Assembly: GCA_026874595.1 (NCBI GenBank)
Contig: CM049319.1
Span: forward strand, 13,169,601-13,233,600
DNA length: 64,000 nucleotides
DNA from: Sipunculus nudus
Taxonomy: Eukaryota; Annelida; Sipuncula; Golfingiida; Sipunculidae
Direction of reading: 5' to 3'
Below, one piece after another: positions 23,601 through 33,039 of this stretch (positions within the stretch are counted from its first letter, which is position 1; each line of letters opens with the position of its first letter). The translations under genes were made by a program, and so were the position numbers. The notes under the pieces are model-generated. The model saw only the letters and a list, made by a program, of their open reading frames with translations, made no database searches and was not told where the DNA came from.

Positions 23601-25713
23601 CGAGCAGACAAATGTACACAACTACCTTAATTTTCATTGTGTCAACTTGGATACACATTTTCGAAATAGTACCATAGATATAGAGTTAAACAGTCAAGAG
23701 TTTCTGCAAAATGCTGAATGCTTATCTACTAGGTAGTAATTCTTAATTTACTCAGCAGGTGACAGCACTTTCTGTCATCAATTCTCAGTGATGACGTCAT
23801 GTAGCCCTTTCAGTTTAAACTTGAATATAATCTCTTTTTTTTCTGAAATAAAACTTTTCTCAAGATATTTTCCAGAGGAATGATGCTTTATGATCTCAAG
23901 GTCCCCACCTTTTGGATTTGTTTTTACCCAAAATATGGTACTGCAGGGCTCGAAACTAGCAAGATTCTCCTCAAGACTGTGAGGTCCAGCAAGAAAATTT
24001 ATTAGATCCCAAAGGGTTAACTGAATCCCATATTGAAAAATATATTTTGAGCAATATATATTTTTTAACAGTAATATTTTGCATGGCATTTTACTCACTT
24101 AACTGTTTTGTAATGCCTAAATTCATAAAGAGTCACTCACAAGATTAACCTGTATGCTGTGATCATCTTTTATCCCTTTTCAGTGCAAGTAAAATATTTG
24201 TGTAATTACAATGAAAACTGTATCTTGATCAGACCCTGTATAAATAATTACTTCCCAAAGGAGACTGGTGATAACCAAATTTTTACAGGCCTCACTATAC
24301 CTACCAGCAAATCCCAGTGATCTGACACTATAATTTCATGCCCTGTACTGGCAGTCAGATTTATACAAGATCAGATGATGGAATTGAAGCTCTGGACATG
24401 GTACAACAAGATTTTAATGGATCTGTTGTATAGAAATGGTGTAACACTTGGCTCCATATAAAACATTACAGATTTGGAAAGACAGCTTCAAACTTAATAA
24501 GGGATACTTTTATTTTATTCATGTAATCTTCACATGTTTTATGTTATCAGAGCCACCCAGGGCAGCACCAAGGAGGGTACGCTCTGCACCACGACCAACC
24601 ATGGAGACACTGAGACACCTGGCATACCCTGCTGAACGAGGTCCGTCACCCTCGCATGCTAGGTCATGTGATGCCAGGTATGACTGGTCACTCGCATATG
24701 ATGACAATTTCATATTCATTAAAATCAGGAGGATTTAACCTGTCGTTTCCATATCATTAATCAAGAGGGTTATGATATTATCAGGCTGGTTTTGGTCTAC
24801 CAAGTTCCATTTGTAATTGTTCATTACTTATTACATGTTTTTTGCTGGTTGTGTTCATTTTATTTTGGACCAGAAATTTTCCAGTTGCTTTAAAACCCAA
24901 AAAATAAACTGTCTAATATTTGACTATGGACTTCCTCTAGTGGTACTTCAGAGAATTAAATATGGGAATACTGAGTTTACCAGGGAAGGTATAAAACTTA
25001 AAACTTTAAATGTTACAAAAATAGGAGAAGAAATAAGACACTGTGTAACACTGTACTTGTAAGCCATGGCAGCATAATATCCTACAATGTGTTGTCTCAG
25101 GGAAATTCAAAAATTATCAGAAACTTTCAAAAATGGACAATCCTGCTATATGACACTGTAAAACTTTGGAAAGAACCATAAGTGTTTTATTTTAAACTTC
25201 TGAAATTTTTTCAGGTTCCGAGGTTGGTACAAAGTTCAGACACAGCCAGGCCATCATACAGTTCTGTCCTCCCCTTACAATGAGCAATCTGTGAACGGGA
25301 AACTGTTGTCAAAAATACATGAGAGGAATATCCAGCAATTACAGGGACTTAGGACTGATGTCATTCATCGCAGGACCACACAGCAGTCGGGTGGTCAAAA
25401 ACGGCCAAGAACAGCCCCTCACAGACTTAGGAGGAGGAAATCCTCATCATGCAAAACAGAGGATTTTGATGTAAACAGTTGCCATGGTGACCATCATGAT
25501 GGTGATCAACCAATGACTGATCTTGATGAAAAGATTGACAGCCAAGTGGCTGAGGCTGCAAGTTCAGCGGGAGGGGACAGTACTACACATGTTCTTCAGA
25601 AGCAGCCTGTGAAAGTTCGTTCAAAACCATTGTTTAATTATGGCTGTATTGATATTAGAAACTCACCTGGGACTGAGTTACTGAAAATGAAGACTTTAGA
25701 TTTAAAGCTTTAG
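2..25713 (+). CDS. Unrecognised multi-exon gene, 3' part (13 visible exons, EF-hand-like helical protein)
   Basis: Thirteen exons join in one frame through GT-AG introns: 2-156, 1990-2011, 10871-10945, 11631-11764, 17948-18050, 18669-18784, 19516-19591, 20157-20318, 20817-21060, 21585-21718, 23086-23173, 24551-24677 and 25215-25713. They sum to 1935 nt, that is 644 residues plus TAG. The frame is open to the left edge, so the true start lies outside the window. Residues ~1-230 are rich in amphipathic helices. Residues ~139-200 resemble a degenerate EF-hand pair (FESQDTKGMTINQKQL, then NRVQLHEFLDLLLW) without the full acidic calcium ligands. Residues ~290-480 are polar, with a Trp/Tyr-containing segment (RRYRWHKVP). 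Residues ~541-555 are strongly basic and could be a nuclear-localisation signal. There is no signal peptide or membrane span in the visible part. I cannot name the family; a cytoskeletal or ciliary EF-hand-like protein is one guess. The exon chain is well supported, except for the 22-nt exon. Confidence 0.85.
1990..2011 (+). CDS. Gene 1, candidate 22-nt microexon
   Basis: It follows a pyrimidine-rich tract ending in TTTCAG and precedes a GGTAAGT donor. It accepts the phase-2 end of the first exon and leaves phase 0, as the next exon at 10871 requires. It adds CLSKALG after a Gln split across the junction. Splice sites and phase agree, but 22 nt gives little coding evidence. Confidence 0.45.
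3857..5057 (+). repeat. Dispersed repeat family 1, near-complete copy
   Basis: It starts with an imperfect 12-bp hairpin (GCTCAGCTGACT ATA AGTCATCTGAGC, 3863-3889), followed by a GTCCGTCGTCCGG-type stretch and GTTAACA. It ends with CAGCTGAG and a palindrome-like GTGACCCATAGGTCCCTTG near 5022-5053. Related starts or ends occur near 16686, 22566, 32735, 44440, 49282 and 50061. A short open frame inside it (3818-4120) is repeat sequence, not a gene. This copy contains an 18-nt poly-C tract at 4701-4718. Similar repeats are familiar from bivalve genomes; the transposon class is not clear. Confidence 0.6.
5577..5616. repeat. (TA)n microsatellite
   Basis: About 36 nt of alternating AT in intron 2 of gene 1. 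Confidence 0.9.
5690..6400 (+). repeat. Diverged tandem repeat with GGTCATGACCTT motifs
   Basis: Two related units of about 290 bp share ATAGATATGG, GGTCATGACCTTT, GAGAGTG(T/G)CCTTGACCTT and a GGTGCCAC or GGCACCACC segment. One unit contains a perfect AGGTCATGACCT palindrome (5859-5870) and the next has GGGTCATGACCT near 6153. Related pieces recur at 7290-7340 and 30290-30460. Confidence 0.6.
6480..7290 (+). repeat. Four tandem copies of a ~215-bp unit
   Basis: The landmark CAGGTGG(C/T)G followed by TTGTGTCGTTTTCTTGC recurs at about 6488, 6709, 6926 and 7141. Each copy is followed by CCACCATTGCCACTTGACAG-like sequence and an AT-rich spacer. Short open frames across it repeat the same peptide and are not a gene. 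Confidence 0.75.
9735..9825 (-). repeat. tRNA-derived SINE-like fragment
   Basis: Read on the minus strand, GACTAAGTACCTTAAAGG resembles an internal promoter A box. GGTTTGATCCC, about 40 nt later, resembles a B box (GGTTCGATCCC with one change). The spacing is tRNA-like, but there is no intact cloverleaf. Confidence 0.45.
10330..10495. repeat. Cluster of AGCAAGATCTTGCT palindromes
   Basis: At least six GCAAGA/TCTTGC cores occur within about 165 bp. They include a perfect 18-bp palindrome (10444-10461) and a 10-bp inverted repeat with a 3-nt loop (10469-10491). Confidence 0.6.
10871..10945 (+). CDS. Gene 1, exon encoding FPGDLFERHFPQDIQEKY
   Basis: This is a 75-nt phase 0/0 exon between a TTTATTTAG acceptor and a GAG|GTAAAT donor. 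The peptide is helical and ends in KYADGFKLE, which continues directly into ELEELINIYRYL of the next exon. An 8.9 kb intron separates it from the candidate microexon, so an unrecognised exon could lie between them. Confidence 0.75.
11631..11764 (+). CDS. Gene 1, exon encoding the ELEELINIYRYLHLPLDRSF helix
   Basis: The acceptor is TCTGTTTCAG and the donor CTCAG|GTGAGT. The 134-nt exon runs from phase 0 to phase 2 and encodes leucine-rich helices ending ALIIVTYRCLR. The final Ser codon (AG|C) is completed by the next exon across a 6.2 kb intron. Confidence 0.85.
12035..12125 (+). repeat. tRNA-derived SINE-like fragment
   Basis: TGTTGTTAAGGCA (A-box-like) is followed after about 25 nt by GGTTTAAATCCTG (B-box-like). 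The element is related in layout to the minus-strand copy at 9735-9825. Confidence 0.45.
13902..14236. mobile_element. Harbinger-like miniature inverted-repeat element, copy 1
   Basis: Terminal inverted repeats of about 36 bp start GGCCAAAAAAAATTAAAGG and end with its reverse complement. A TTA flanks both ends (CAATTA|GGCC and GGCC|TTAACT), consistent with a 3-bp target duplication. TTA duplications and GG-starting ends are typical of PIF/Harbinger elements. The ~330-bp interior has no coding capacity. Confidence 0.7.
14889..15170. mobile_element. Related miniature element, copy 2, with degraded ends
   Basis: It has the same orientation and the same end sequence (ATTAAAGGTATGGTTTTGAGGCAC; right end GTGCCTGAAAACCCTACC) as the copy 1 kb upstream. 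The terminal GGCC is not present on the left. The interior shares ATTTTCATGCTTTTC-type sequence with copy 1. Confidence 0.6.
16674..16708 (+). repeat. Dispersed repeat family 1, 3' end
   Basis: CAGCTGAGCTTCATGACCCATGGGTCACTTGTTT matches the family end, with a perfect 14-bp palindrome at 16686-16699. How far the copy extends upstream is unclear. Confidence 0.5.
16720..17480 (+). repeat. Tandem ~150-bp units followed by AGGTCA-rich repeat
   Basis: Three units with AGACT(G/T)..CA(A/G)A...ACAGCA and GACTGGTGGCACCACCT start near 16720, 16873 and 17027. They continue into sequence with GGGGTCATGAGGTCAAATGTCAGGG and GGGGTCACAAGGTCAAAGATCAAGG. The same GACTGGTGGC(A/G)CCACCT motif recurs at 49685. 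Confidence 0.6.
17948..18050 (+). CDS. Gene 1, exon with first EF-hand-like motif
   Basis: This 103-nt exon lies between a GTTGTAG acceptor and an ATACAG|GTGTGT donor. It encodes FAELKGVRMAYQTFE, then SQDTKGMTINQKQLVRAIQ. The helix, a Gly-centred loop with Asp, and a second helix resemble an EF-hand. The ligand positions are not canonical, so calcium binding is doubtful. Confidence 0.85.
18669..18784 (+). CDS. Gene 1, exon with second EF-hand-like motif
   Basis: The acceptor is TTCCAACAG and the donor CTCTG|GTTGGT, which is a weaker donor than its neighbours. The 116-nt exon encodes LCERMIAPKKLMHRLKHMKN, then NRVQLHEFLDLLLW. The Trp codon is split across the next junction. It pairs with the preceding exon as a probable degenerate EF-hand pair. 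Confidence 0.85.
19516..19591 (+). CDS. Gene 1, exon encoding CDQYEHMDMNQPKLKAEKNH
   Basis: This 76-nt exon follows a GCACCAG acceptor and ends AAG|GTAAGA. Its first base completes the split Trp codon. The peptide is charged and likely helical, linking the EF-hand-like region to the next segment. Confidence 0.85.
20157..20318 (+). CDS. Gene 1, exon encoding MDSFTSLLTHHDQRLHARLN
   Basis: This 162-nt phase 0/0 exon runs from a TTCTCAG acceptor to an ATG|GTATGT donor. It begins with ATG, but the upstream phase shows an internal Met. The peptide is helical, then more polar (FTREKHASKSLPAEVSIDPN). Confidence 0.85.
20532..20707. repeat. GTGCCCACTTTATGGAGG-type element with TIR-like ends
   Basis: It starts CAGTGAAA and ends TTCCACTGT, with GTGGGCACTGGGCC and GAGGTGCCCACTTTATGG inside. 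The ends match those of the element at 40381. A partial relative (CAGTGAAACC plus CACGACCACC) is at 21811-21890. Confidence 0.5.
20817..21060 (+). CDS. Gene 1, Gln/Ser-rich linker exon
   Basis: This 244-nt exon from a TTTTACAG acceptor to an ACAG|GTACGG donor continues the frame and ends in phase 1. It encodes AKLQREGYRHLRNKVSQSQQ and then a polar stretch, EEPQRPASAGSVDSRPQS, ending in MCEWLIRPKSAQPSCT. The composition suggests a disordered linker with a short helix. Confidence 0.8.
21585..21718 (+). CDS. Gene 1, exon encoding EIPRPEVRRYRWHKVPDAVT
   Basis: The acceptor is GATTGATAG and the donor ACTGTG|GTGAAT. The exon starts in phase 1 and ends in phase 0. The RRYRWHKVP segment followed by YRLLFDVETV may be a small conserved motif, but I do not recognise it. 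Confidence 0.8.
22558..22990 (+). repeat. Dispersed repeat family 1, truncated copy
   Basis: It begins TCAGCTCATCTGACTGTAAG, then CATCTGAGATATAG and GGTCCTTTGTC, with GTGTTAACATGGCACA corresponding to GTTAACAGGGCACG of the 3857 copy. The 3' palindromic end was not found. Confidence 0.5.
23086..23173 (+). CDS. Gene 1, exon encoding MDYLIPNYWQRMESMRNQ
   Basis: This 88-nt exon begins after GTATTGCAG and ends at CAAG|GTAATG. It encodes ETRYKIQMKEDMDYLIPNYW, then QRMESMRNQ, a charged helix with aromatic residues. It starts in phase 0 and ends in phase 1, as its neighbours require. Confidence 0.8.
24551..24677 (+). CDS. Gene 1, basic Pro/Arg-rich exon
   Basis: The acceptor is TGTTATCAG and the donor GCCAG|GTATGA. 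The 127-nt exon encodes PPRAAPRRVRSAPRPTMETL and then PAERGPSPSHARSCDA. It is basic, proline-rich and probably disordered. Confidence 0.8.
25215..25713 (+). CDS. Gene 1, last coding exon
   Basis: It starts after TTTTTTCAG, completes a split Arg codon, and runs 499 nt to TAG. It opens with FRGWYKVQTQPGHHTV. A very basic cluster follows (KRPRTAPHRLRRRKS, residues ~541-555), then an acidic, His-containing stretch (GDHHDGDQPMTDLDEKID) and a final segment SKPLFNYGCIDIRNSP. The basic cluster may act as a nuclear-localisation signal, which is inference only. Confidence 0.85.
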
Positions 25714-25817
25714 GTCATAAACATGTATTTAAACATGTAGGTGGCATGTAGCAGTGTTATGAAGGCGCTTGGCATTAGAACTAAAGATATTTGGATTGAG
25801 GGATATTAAAGCAGAAA

Positions 25818-25823
25818 AATAAA
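25818..25823 (+). promoter_or_regulatory. Candidate polyadenylation signal of gene 1
   Basis: An AATAAA lies about 105 nt after the stop codon. Further AATAAA motifs occur downstream (for example at 28861), so a longer 3' UTR is possible. Confidence 0.4.
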
Positions 25824-27181
25824 CTGCTTTAAGTGTCAACATCTCCTCTACCCTTCATTCTGCTTTGTAAGGACAGACTATGACTACTCTGAGGCCAGTA
25901 TTGATAAAGTTGAGCTCCAGAAAGCTCTTTAATCACATTTCATTCTTATCATATGATCATTTTCATCTTCATTTGATAGACCCAGCCACCTACAGGTCAC
26001 AAACAGTCTTTAGAAAGAAAGCTGTCTCATCTCAAGAACTATGAGTCTCTCATGTTATAGTTAGCATTTAAACCTGTACAATGCAGCATGGGCAAATCAT
26101 ACATGTCAGAGGAGCCATTGTGTTGACAAATCAACCAGCTATTTATTATTTTACAGTTAATTATTTAACAGCTAATTATTATTTGACAATGTATGTAGAG
26201 TACTTAAACTTAGTCATATGATGCTTTTTTTACCCACCTTCAAACTATTATTTGAATAATGAATGTTCTAAACATTACACAGTACTTGTCACTATGGAAG
26301 AGTACAGAATCCTAATGCCACCCAAAATTAGCAGTTACCTTTGAAGGGGAAAACCAGGGTATATTGAAGAATAAATAGATCCAGTGATGATGTGATATTA
26401 TTTCACAGATAATCTGAACAGAAGTAGCGGACCATGTAGAGGTTTACAATCAGGAATCAAGACAGTTTTCTGATTGGTTATTTACATGTTCTGTTATTAG
26501 TAACCTGTTGGAAAGAGTGGCCCCATTCTGAACAAAGGACTGTCATGACAGAGCTAAGTGATCTCCTTGGTTATGAAACATTTTGTAAATAGGGAATGAG
26601 ATAAAGGATTTCTTTATATCCTACTACATAACCAGCTGCAATATGATATGTACTATTAAGGGTTTGATATTGACATAAATGTAAGGCAGCTAGTTGTTTT
26701 ATAGTGGGATTTTTCATACATGTGAAACTGACATGTGCAACGTTAATCACTCATCAACTGATATTTCCAATACTTGTTACTTGTATTCAAACAGCAGCTG
26801 AAGTCACATTTCACCCAGAATTTGTGTTACAGGCAGAATGAATGGTGTGAAGTCTCCCCCCCCCCCCATCCCCCACCCCTTTCAGCTCCCACCAGGCACT
26901 GTATTTACTTAATCTTTCACATTCTGATATTAGAGAATGAGTCTTTTATATGATATTACAATATCTGTGGTCTTAGCCGGCTTTACTTTTATTTTGAGAT
27001 TAGATAAAACCAGCTGAATATTGTGTATTAGTGCACACACACACACACATATATATATATAGTGGATCTTCTGCTTATGGGCCCCTTTTAACAATAAAGA
27101 CTTAATTCCAAGTATTCCAAGGAGCAGTACACCTGTATTGTACCCTCTCGATGAGGGCAACCCAATGTTACATACACACAT

Positions 27182-27185
<4 letters not shown>

Positions 27186-27229
<44 letters not shown>
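27186..27229. repeat. (GA)n microsatellite
   Basis: About 22 GA units. They create a spurious Arg-Glu repeat open frame. Confidence 0.9.
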
Positions 27230-28995
27230 AGAAGGGATTGTTCATTGTTTTTGCTGGTGACAAAGGTGATTGTACTGCAATTATGGTTGAGTATATGTTC
27301 CTAGGCCTGGAAAAGGGGGGTCCAGGGCACAAAAATTGTTCTGAAACCCATCAAACAGGTTGTGGCGGCTGGAAAAAAAGGGGGGGGGGTCTGGACTCCC
27401 CAGACCCTCCTCCTGATCCGCTTCTGCTGTCTTAATTCTGCTGTCTGCTGTCTGCTGTCAACTGTAAATTAAAAGACCACTCTTTACCAGTGCCACAGGT
27501 GGTCTTTTCATACAGGGCGCACTGTATAAGTTAAAAGTGGTTTCAGCTATGTATAATCTTTAAATGTTTCATGTTTCACCTTTAGCATCAGATCTGTTCC
27601 TGTAACAGCTTGCCCATATTGCTATACTTTTTGTTATCCATGATGCCTGAGTACCAAATGGAAATCAGTTCAAGGTTCTGCAGTGTTGTTTAGAAGGGGT
27701 TTTTAAACCATGGCATTTTGATACTGATATAAGACCATGGTAATATCTTATCTGAGGAAATGCTTCATAAATATGCGATTTCATGGTCTGCTTTTGCAGT
27801 CTTCCAGTGAACACTTCCATTTATTTACATTATGTGAACAATTAAAAATGATATATTTTTATTAAATGAGTAGATGAATTGTTTACAATTTGTGTTGTGA
27901 ACAGTCTTTTAATTGCCCCAGGGACAACATATATTGAAAAAGTGTCTAAGGTTTGAAATGTTAGAGCATTAGTTTGAACTTTAGCATGAAAATATGAAAA
28001 GAATCTAAAGAAGTTAAATTGTGCCAGAAAAAATCATTTGGGATCATCAAGAAATATGTGTACAAATAGATACGTTTGTCTATTGTTACCATTTTGAATT
28101 TTTGTGCTGTAACTTGTCTTCCATGATGTTGATATGTCAGTGGCCATTTGTCTGATCTACCAATAGTAACTGTATAGATGTGAGACTGCATCCCAGTGAT
28201 TGAATTAATGCATTCCTCCTGTGGTGAGACCTCTGCCAAAGGCCTTATAACCACAAAGAAATGCCCTCTCAGCCCAGTAGTGCATTTATAATGATTTGCT
28301 TTCATTTAATGACTAACATTATGTCACATATAATACCTTATTTATTCTGTAATTTTATTTTGAAGATAAAAGGTGTTTGCACAAATATAAATTTTGGTTG
28401 GACTTAAATTTACATTGTATTTGGCCATAAACAATGTGTTGATCAGATAATACTTACTTTTGTGATATCAAATATAAATAAGGTTTATTTTGTCAGAAGT
28501 GCACTATCATTTGATAAAGTTTTACGAATTTCTGTGAAAAAGGGGATTATCTTAGTGACCCTGAATGAATTCATTAATAAAAGTTAGTATAAAATAAAAT
28601 AGTTAGCTCTATCGTACTACTGATAATCTGTTAAAATTAAATTGTAATATCATAACAGATAAGCATTTCATGCTTAAATATGTTACGTCACTGTTGCAAT
28701 ATTCATGTGAACATCCTGTGTATTTTCTTGTTACATAAATATTTGTTTTTATTAAAAGAAGGCTGTTTTCTAGAAAATGTATTATTTTGTTAAACAGATC
28801 TATGTTTGTCCAGATGGGAATGCCCAGTATTTGTTTCTGTATATACTTTAATTTCCTATCAATAAATTGCTGTTCGTGCTGACATATAGGGGGGGGGGGG
28901 GGGTGTATGAGTCAGTACAGGTATGTCTGGAGACAATGAATCATTAAATCTGATAGGTTTTTGAATGTTGTTTTATTTTTATTTGCATCTTTGAA

Positions 28996-29890
28996 TATAG
29001 ACTAGCCCGGCCGACGCAGTGGTTTAAGACTTAATTCCCGCTGACAAAGTCGCCAAACTCGGTCTGGCTGTGTCGCAAACGCGTAGGACAAGTACTACCA
29101 CCTTGCGACTCGTTTAGTGATACTAGCACTGAGTTACGTCTATCGGTACATGGAATCAAGTTTTATTTTACGCATTTTTGTAGCAATCTGAAATACTCAA
29201 GCCCTGGCAGGGCTACTTTAAAACTTTAATTTTTATTGTTGCAATATGTATTTATTTAATATTTTTGTAACTTACAGAAAATAAGATAATGTTTATTTTT
29301 CCTAAATACAAGTCCGACGACATTTTTGTCCCATATGTTAGAAGGAACCTCAGTTTAGCACTGGGATAGTCGCAAACTTTCGCAGTAACAGTGTGTATTG
29401 TAGGTGTCCATTGGCGTCAATTTATCTCCGGGGGGGGGGGGGCGGGGGATAAAAATAAACCTTTTCTATAGTCTCTGTAACCCGTTTCAAATATATGCCA
29501 ATTAAGTATAAAATTTATAAAAAAGGTATTATGTTTCGAGTATTTGTTAATTCTAACCAGGTTTAGATATATTATATTTCATATTAAACTCAGAAATGGA
29601 ACCAAAGTATATTATTCAGATTATAAATATTATTATATCAAGGAGGCAGATGATTGCATAGACCATCCTCCCTTGCTAAAAAGTGTGTGGTGGGGGGGGG
29701 GGGGGGGGGAGATAACCCACCCGCCCCTGTATTGACTCCCAAGTGGGTGTCGCAACCGTCGCAGCGAAAGTTTCTATTGTCACAGAGTGAAACCACATTT
29801 GCGATGTCGCAAAGGTAGTTATAAGCAGGGGTTTAGATGTCGCAAACCTGCAGCGACAGTGTCTATATAGGCCTACTTCTATACTCCATA
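28996..29890. repeat. Region with repeated GTCGCAAAC motifs and a SINE-like head
   Basis: GTCGCAAAC or a close variant occurs near 29083, 29371, 29747, 29805 and 29840, several followed by CGCAG..ACAGTGT(C/G)TAT. The left edge, GCCCGGCCGACGCAGTGGTTTAAGAC (29006-29031), resembles a tRNA-derived A-box region. Poly-G tracts lie at 29430-29442 and 29692-29709. Confidence 0.4.
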
Positions 29891-30284
29891 CCTATCCCGG
29901 ACCACCACCCCTACAAGGTTGGGAAATGGAGGTAGTCCCCATATGGTAGAAGGAACCTCAGTGTCTGTAGCATCTTCACGATGCGCGATCAAACTAGTAT
30001 CAAAATTAATCTTTGAAGATGGTACCATTTGCAGCATTTTGGTATGTATGCGGTCAACCCTGAAATCTAATGGAACGTGCATGATCACCGTCCCTGCTAT
30101 TCCCCTGCCTTATCCGGAAAATCTTCGTAATTTCTGGGTTTTTTTTCAGCGTACATATTAATGATCTGAAAGTAATTTCTGCTTATAAATGTTCTTATAA
30201 TGATTATGCTACGTGTTATAATTCACCTAGGTAAATTTTAGCAAGGTCGTGCCATGCATTTCGGATCATTCAGGCGACATAACT

Positions 30285-32110
30285 AAAAAATATTTCACAG
30301 TTCTTTTTCAATTATTGCATATGCATAGTTATTGGTGATTGGACTAAGCATATTTAAGATTGGTAATGGCTTTTTTCATGGGAGAGTGAACTTGACATTG
30401 TATATAGGTCCATATATGGCGAATATCACAAAAATATTTTAATATCCGTAGGAATTGAATCTGATGAACTATAATACTCTTCTTTAATACCCCCATTTAA
30501 CCGTATTTTCACTGCGGCCTGCAGGACCTCTTTATTTTCCCTAGTCATTTGTTGGTCCACTGAGCTCGATTATATTTGCACGGTTGGATTATTTGCTCCG
30601 TCAAATGACTCCCTTACAAGAACTCTGATCTTATCGTGACACGTTTATTGCAAACTAAGCACCTAATGGTATGCAATTAACATCGTTTTGCCTTGACGCC
30701 CCCTCTTTCTTGTTTCACGGCCACCAATGCCGCTTTTCAGACTGGTACCCAGAGCTTTTATAGCCACAGTATTCATGCAGATGTTCAACAGTTACAACAA
30801 CTGACCAATCCCTGAACAAAGACGACATCTGGGTAAAGAGAACGATAATTCATTCCACAGTTATTGGTCATAGTCAATTGAATAAGAAAGGTCAACGATC
30901 TAAGGAAGAAGAGTCAGAGGTCTTGCTTGGTCCCTGAGGTAGTAAAGTCACTGCTCTGGCTTTGCTTGGTTGACTGTAGCCATAGAACTAAGGAGCATAT
31001 TCCAATTTCTGACGTCTAAACTAAAAATTATTCCTGGAACGTTTTATAAAAAATAAGACAGTAAACGCCAATCTCACCTCAGTTTGTATATATCCAACGA
31101 AAATAGTGTAAACACACTTAACAAGGACATTTGGTGGTAAGTACCAGAATATTGCAAAGGCGTCTTTCAACTTCCGCCGATCTACAACCAAAAACCTTGG
31201 GTTATAGAAATTACATAAATGCTTCCGTAATGGTAGGGGAATACATGTAGCTGGTTTTGAAGCTGGTAAAATCAATTTCCTTTTTCCGTTTCCAAACATA
31301 TTAAGCAAATCTAAGGTAAAATATGATTTGTGTGGCTATTTTTTTTAAAATATCATTCTAACTAGAGACAAGTTGTCCAAAAGCTGAGTCATTGTTAGGG
31401 ACTAGTTTGAATCGGACATTTTTTATTGACTGTATTTTAACCGAATTGGTGAGAAAGAAGATACACAAGCCACATTTTCTTGCTCTTAAGAAGCTTGCTA
31501 CCCTATATATCTGGAGAAAAAGGAAGTTGACAGTTTTATATAGGAAATTTGTTTTAAAGACGGCTAAAAGAGTCAAAACATCAACTGAGCCCAACTGAAG
31601 TATAGGTATGGCGCTTTGCAGCCGGCCATTAGCAAGGCACAAATCGTAACTGCTGACCCAAGATACGTCTAACTAAACATCCAGGGAGGTCAATAAAAAA
31701 TCTCTCTGGAACCCTAAAATGAGGTCACTGTGACCAATATCCTTCGAGCTATGTTTGTAACCCCCAAAATAATTAAAAATTTGATACAAAAACTCTAATA
31801 TCTCGATAATTATACATGAATTGCCCTGAATCTTTCCTTGAGTTCCAGAAACCGGTAGTACCACTTGTATTTTTTAGACATTTACATGTAATTGTTAAAT
31901 TACATGTAAATGGCCAGATATTTCAAGTTAGACTGGTTCAATTGTTCTTGAAATCAGGTTGCGAGAAGAACGTTTTCCTGTATGAAAGTCTGATGGCACC
32001 ACCTATGATCTTTTTCAGGTTTTGTGCCTTTTATGGCCCCAACACTGCCACTTGAGTGTGAGTTAATAACTAAAACATCAACCGATTTCCTTTATATTGT
32101 GTACTTACAT
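30285..32110. repeat. Fragments of the GGTGGCACCACC / GTGACCTTGA tandem family
   Basis: ATGCATAGTTATTGGTGATTGG, GGGAGAGTGAACTTGACATT (30380-30400) and GCCACTTGAG (32045) match units at 5690-7290. AGAAACCGGTAGTACCACTTG (31848) and ATGGCACCACCTATGATC (31993) are further pieces. No gene is supported here. Confidence 0.4.
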
Positions 32111-32551
32111 ATGAATAATCAGATTTGGGTTATGACCCTCAATACTTTAGAGGCGTTTATATCGTACAATTCCATGAAAATCTAATGAAACATTACATTC
32201 CTTAAAAATGGGTGGATGGGTGGCTGAACACGATTATGGCTCTACGAATTCAAAGTGTTCTTGCGGGTGATTATGATGGGCGTGGTCCGAGCTGTCTGGT
32301 CTTTTAATGGATGTACGGGTGTCTGCGTTGTACCTGTGGATGCTGTTGCTGCCTGGACTCTTCGGATATCTCGTCTGCCCCCCGCCCCCCCCCCCCCCCC
32401 CCCTCCGGCCTCGCTTGCGGCCAAAACGACTCTTTGCTTGGCTTGGTTGCGTCTTCGTCTTCGTCTCCAATATAAAATTTACGTCCAGGGAGCGCCCAGG
32501 GAACGGGTCTCAGACCCTTCCTACTGGACCGCTCAGAGGGCTTAAGGCATC

Positions 32552-32597
32552 TTCAGTCAGTCAGTCAGTCAGTCAATCAGTCAGTCAGTCAGTCAAT
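32552..32597. repeat. (TCAG)n short tandem repeat
   Basis: About eleven TCAG units with interruptions (TCAA), just downstream of a poly-C tract at 32378-32403. Confidence 0.9.
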
Positions 32598-32729
32598 AAG
32601 GATGGATAGACTGCTATGAAAATCAGAATGGTGTAAGTTCATGCATAGTAAGTTCACAGATTTTAAGGGTCAAGAGTCAAAGTCACATGATCCAAATTTG
32701 GAAAAGCTCATATAAATATCCTTATAGAC

Positions 32730-32767
32730 TAATTCAGCTGTGCTTCAAGTCCCATGGGTCCCTATAT
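32730..32767 (+). repeat. Dispersed repeat family 1, 3' end fragment
   Basis: It has TTCAGCTGTGCTTCAAGT followed by CCCATGGGTCCCTAT, the family's palindromic end with changes. Confidence 0.4.
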
Positions 32768-33039
32768 AGATGTAATTTAGGAAAATTTAATGCACCCTAC
32801 TTACCCATCTGGAGGACAATATGTGGCACCGGAATGGAGCAAATTTGTACAGGTAAAGCAAATGAAATGTCTGCATGGCTGAAAATCTTCCGTTTGGATA
32901 CGGCAACAAGTTCCAATAGCCAATCATTCCAGAACCGTTAAAGATATAAGTTTTGACCAATTATTAAACTATTGGTATTGGTGGTGGTGCAAAAATATCA
33001 ACCGCATTCAACATAAGGTCATAACTATCCCTGAATGCC

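Larger units (their letters stand above)
25714..28995. other. 3' flank of gene 1; no coding gene seen
   Basis: AT-rich sequence with poly-C at 26856-26867, a (CA)n(TA)n tract near 27034-27061, (GA)n at 27186-27229, and poly-G at 28889-28903. Several AATAAA motifs fit an alternative long 3' UTR. I see no exon with credible coding content. Confidence 0.5.

Noticed and set aside
30720-31020. Possible small gene near the CpG-containing sequence
   Set aside because: No reading frame with splice-compatible ends or recognisable motif.
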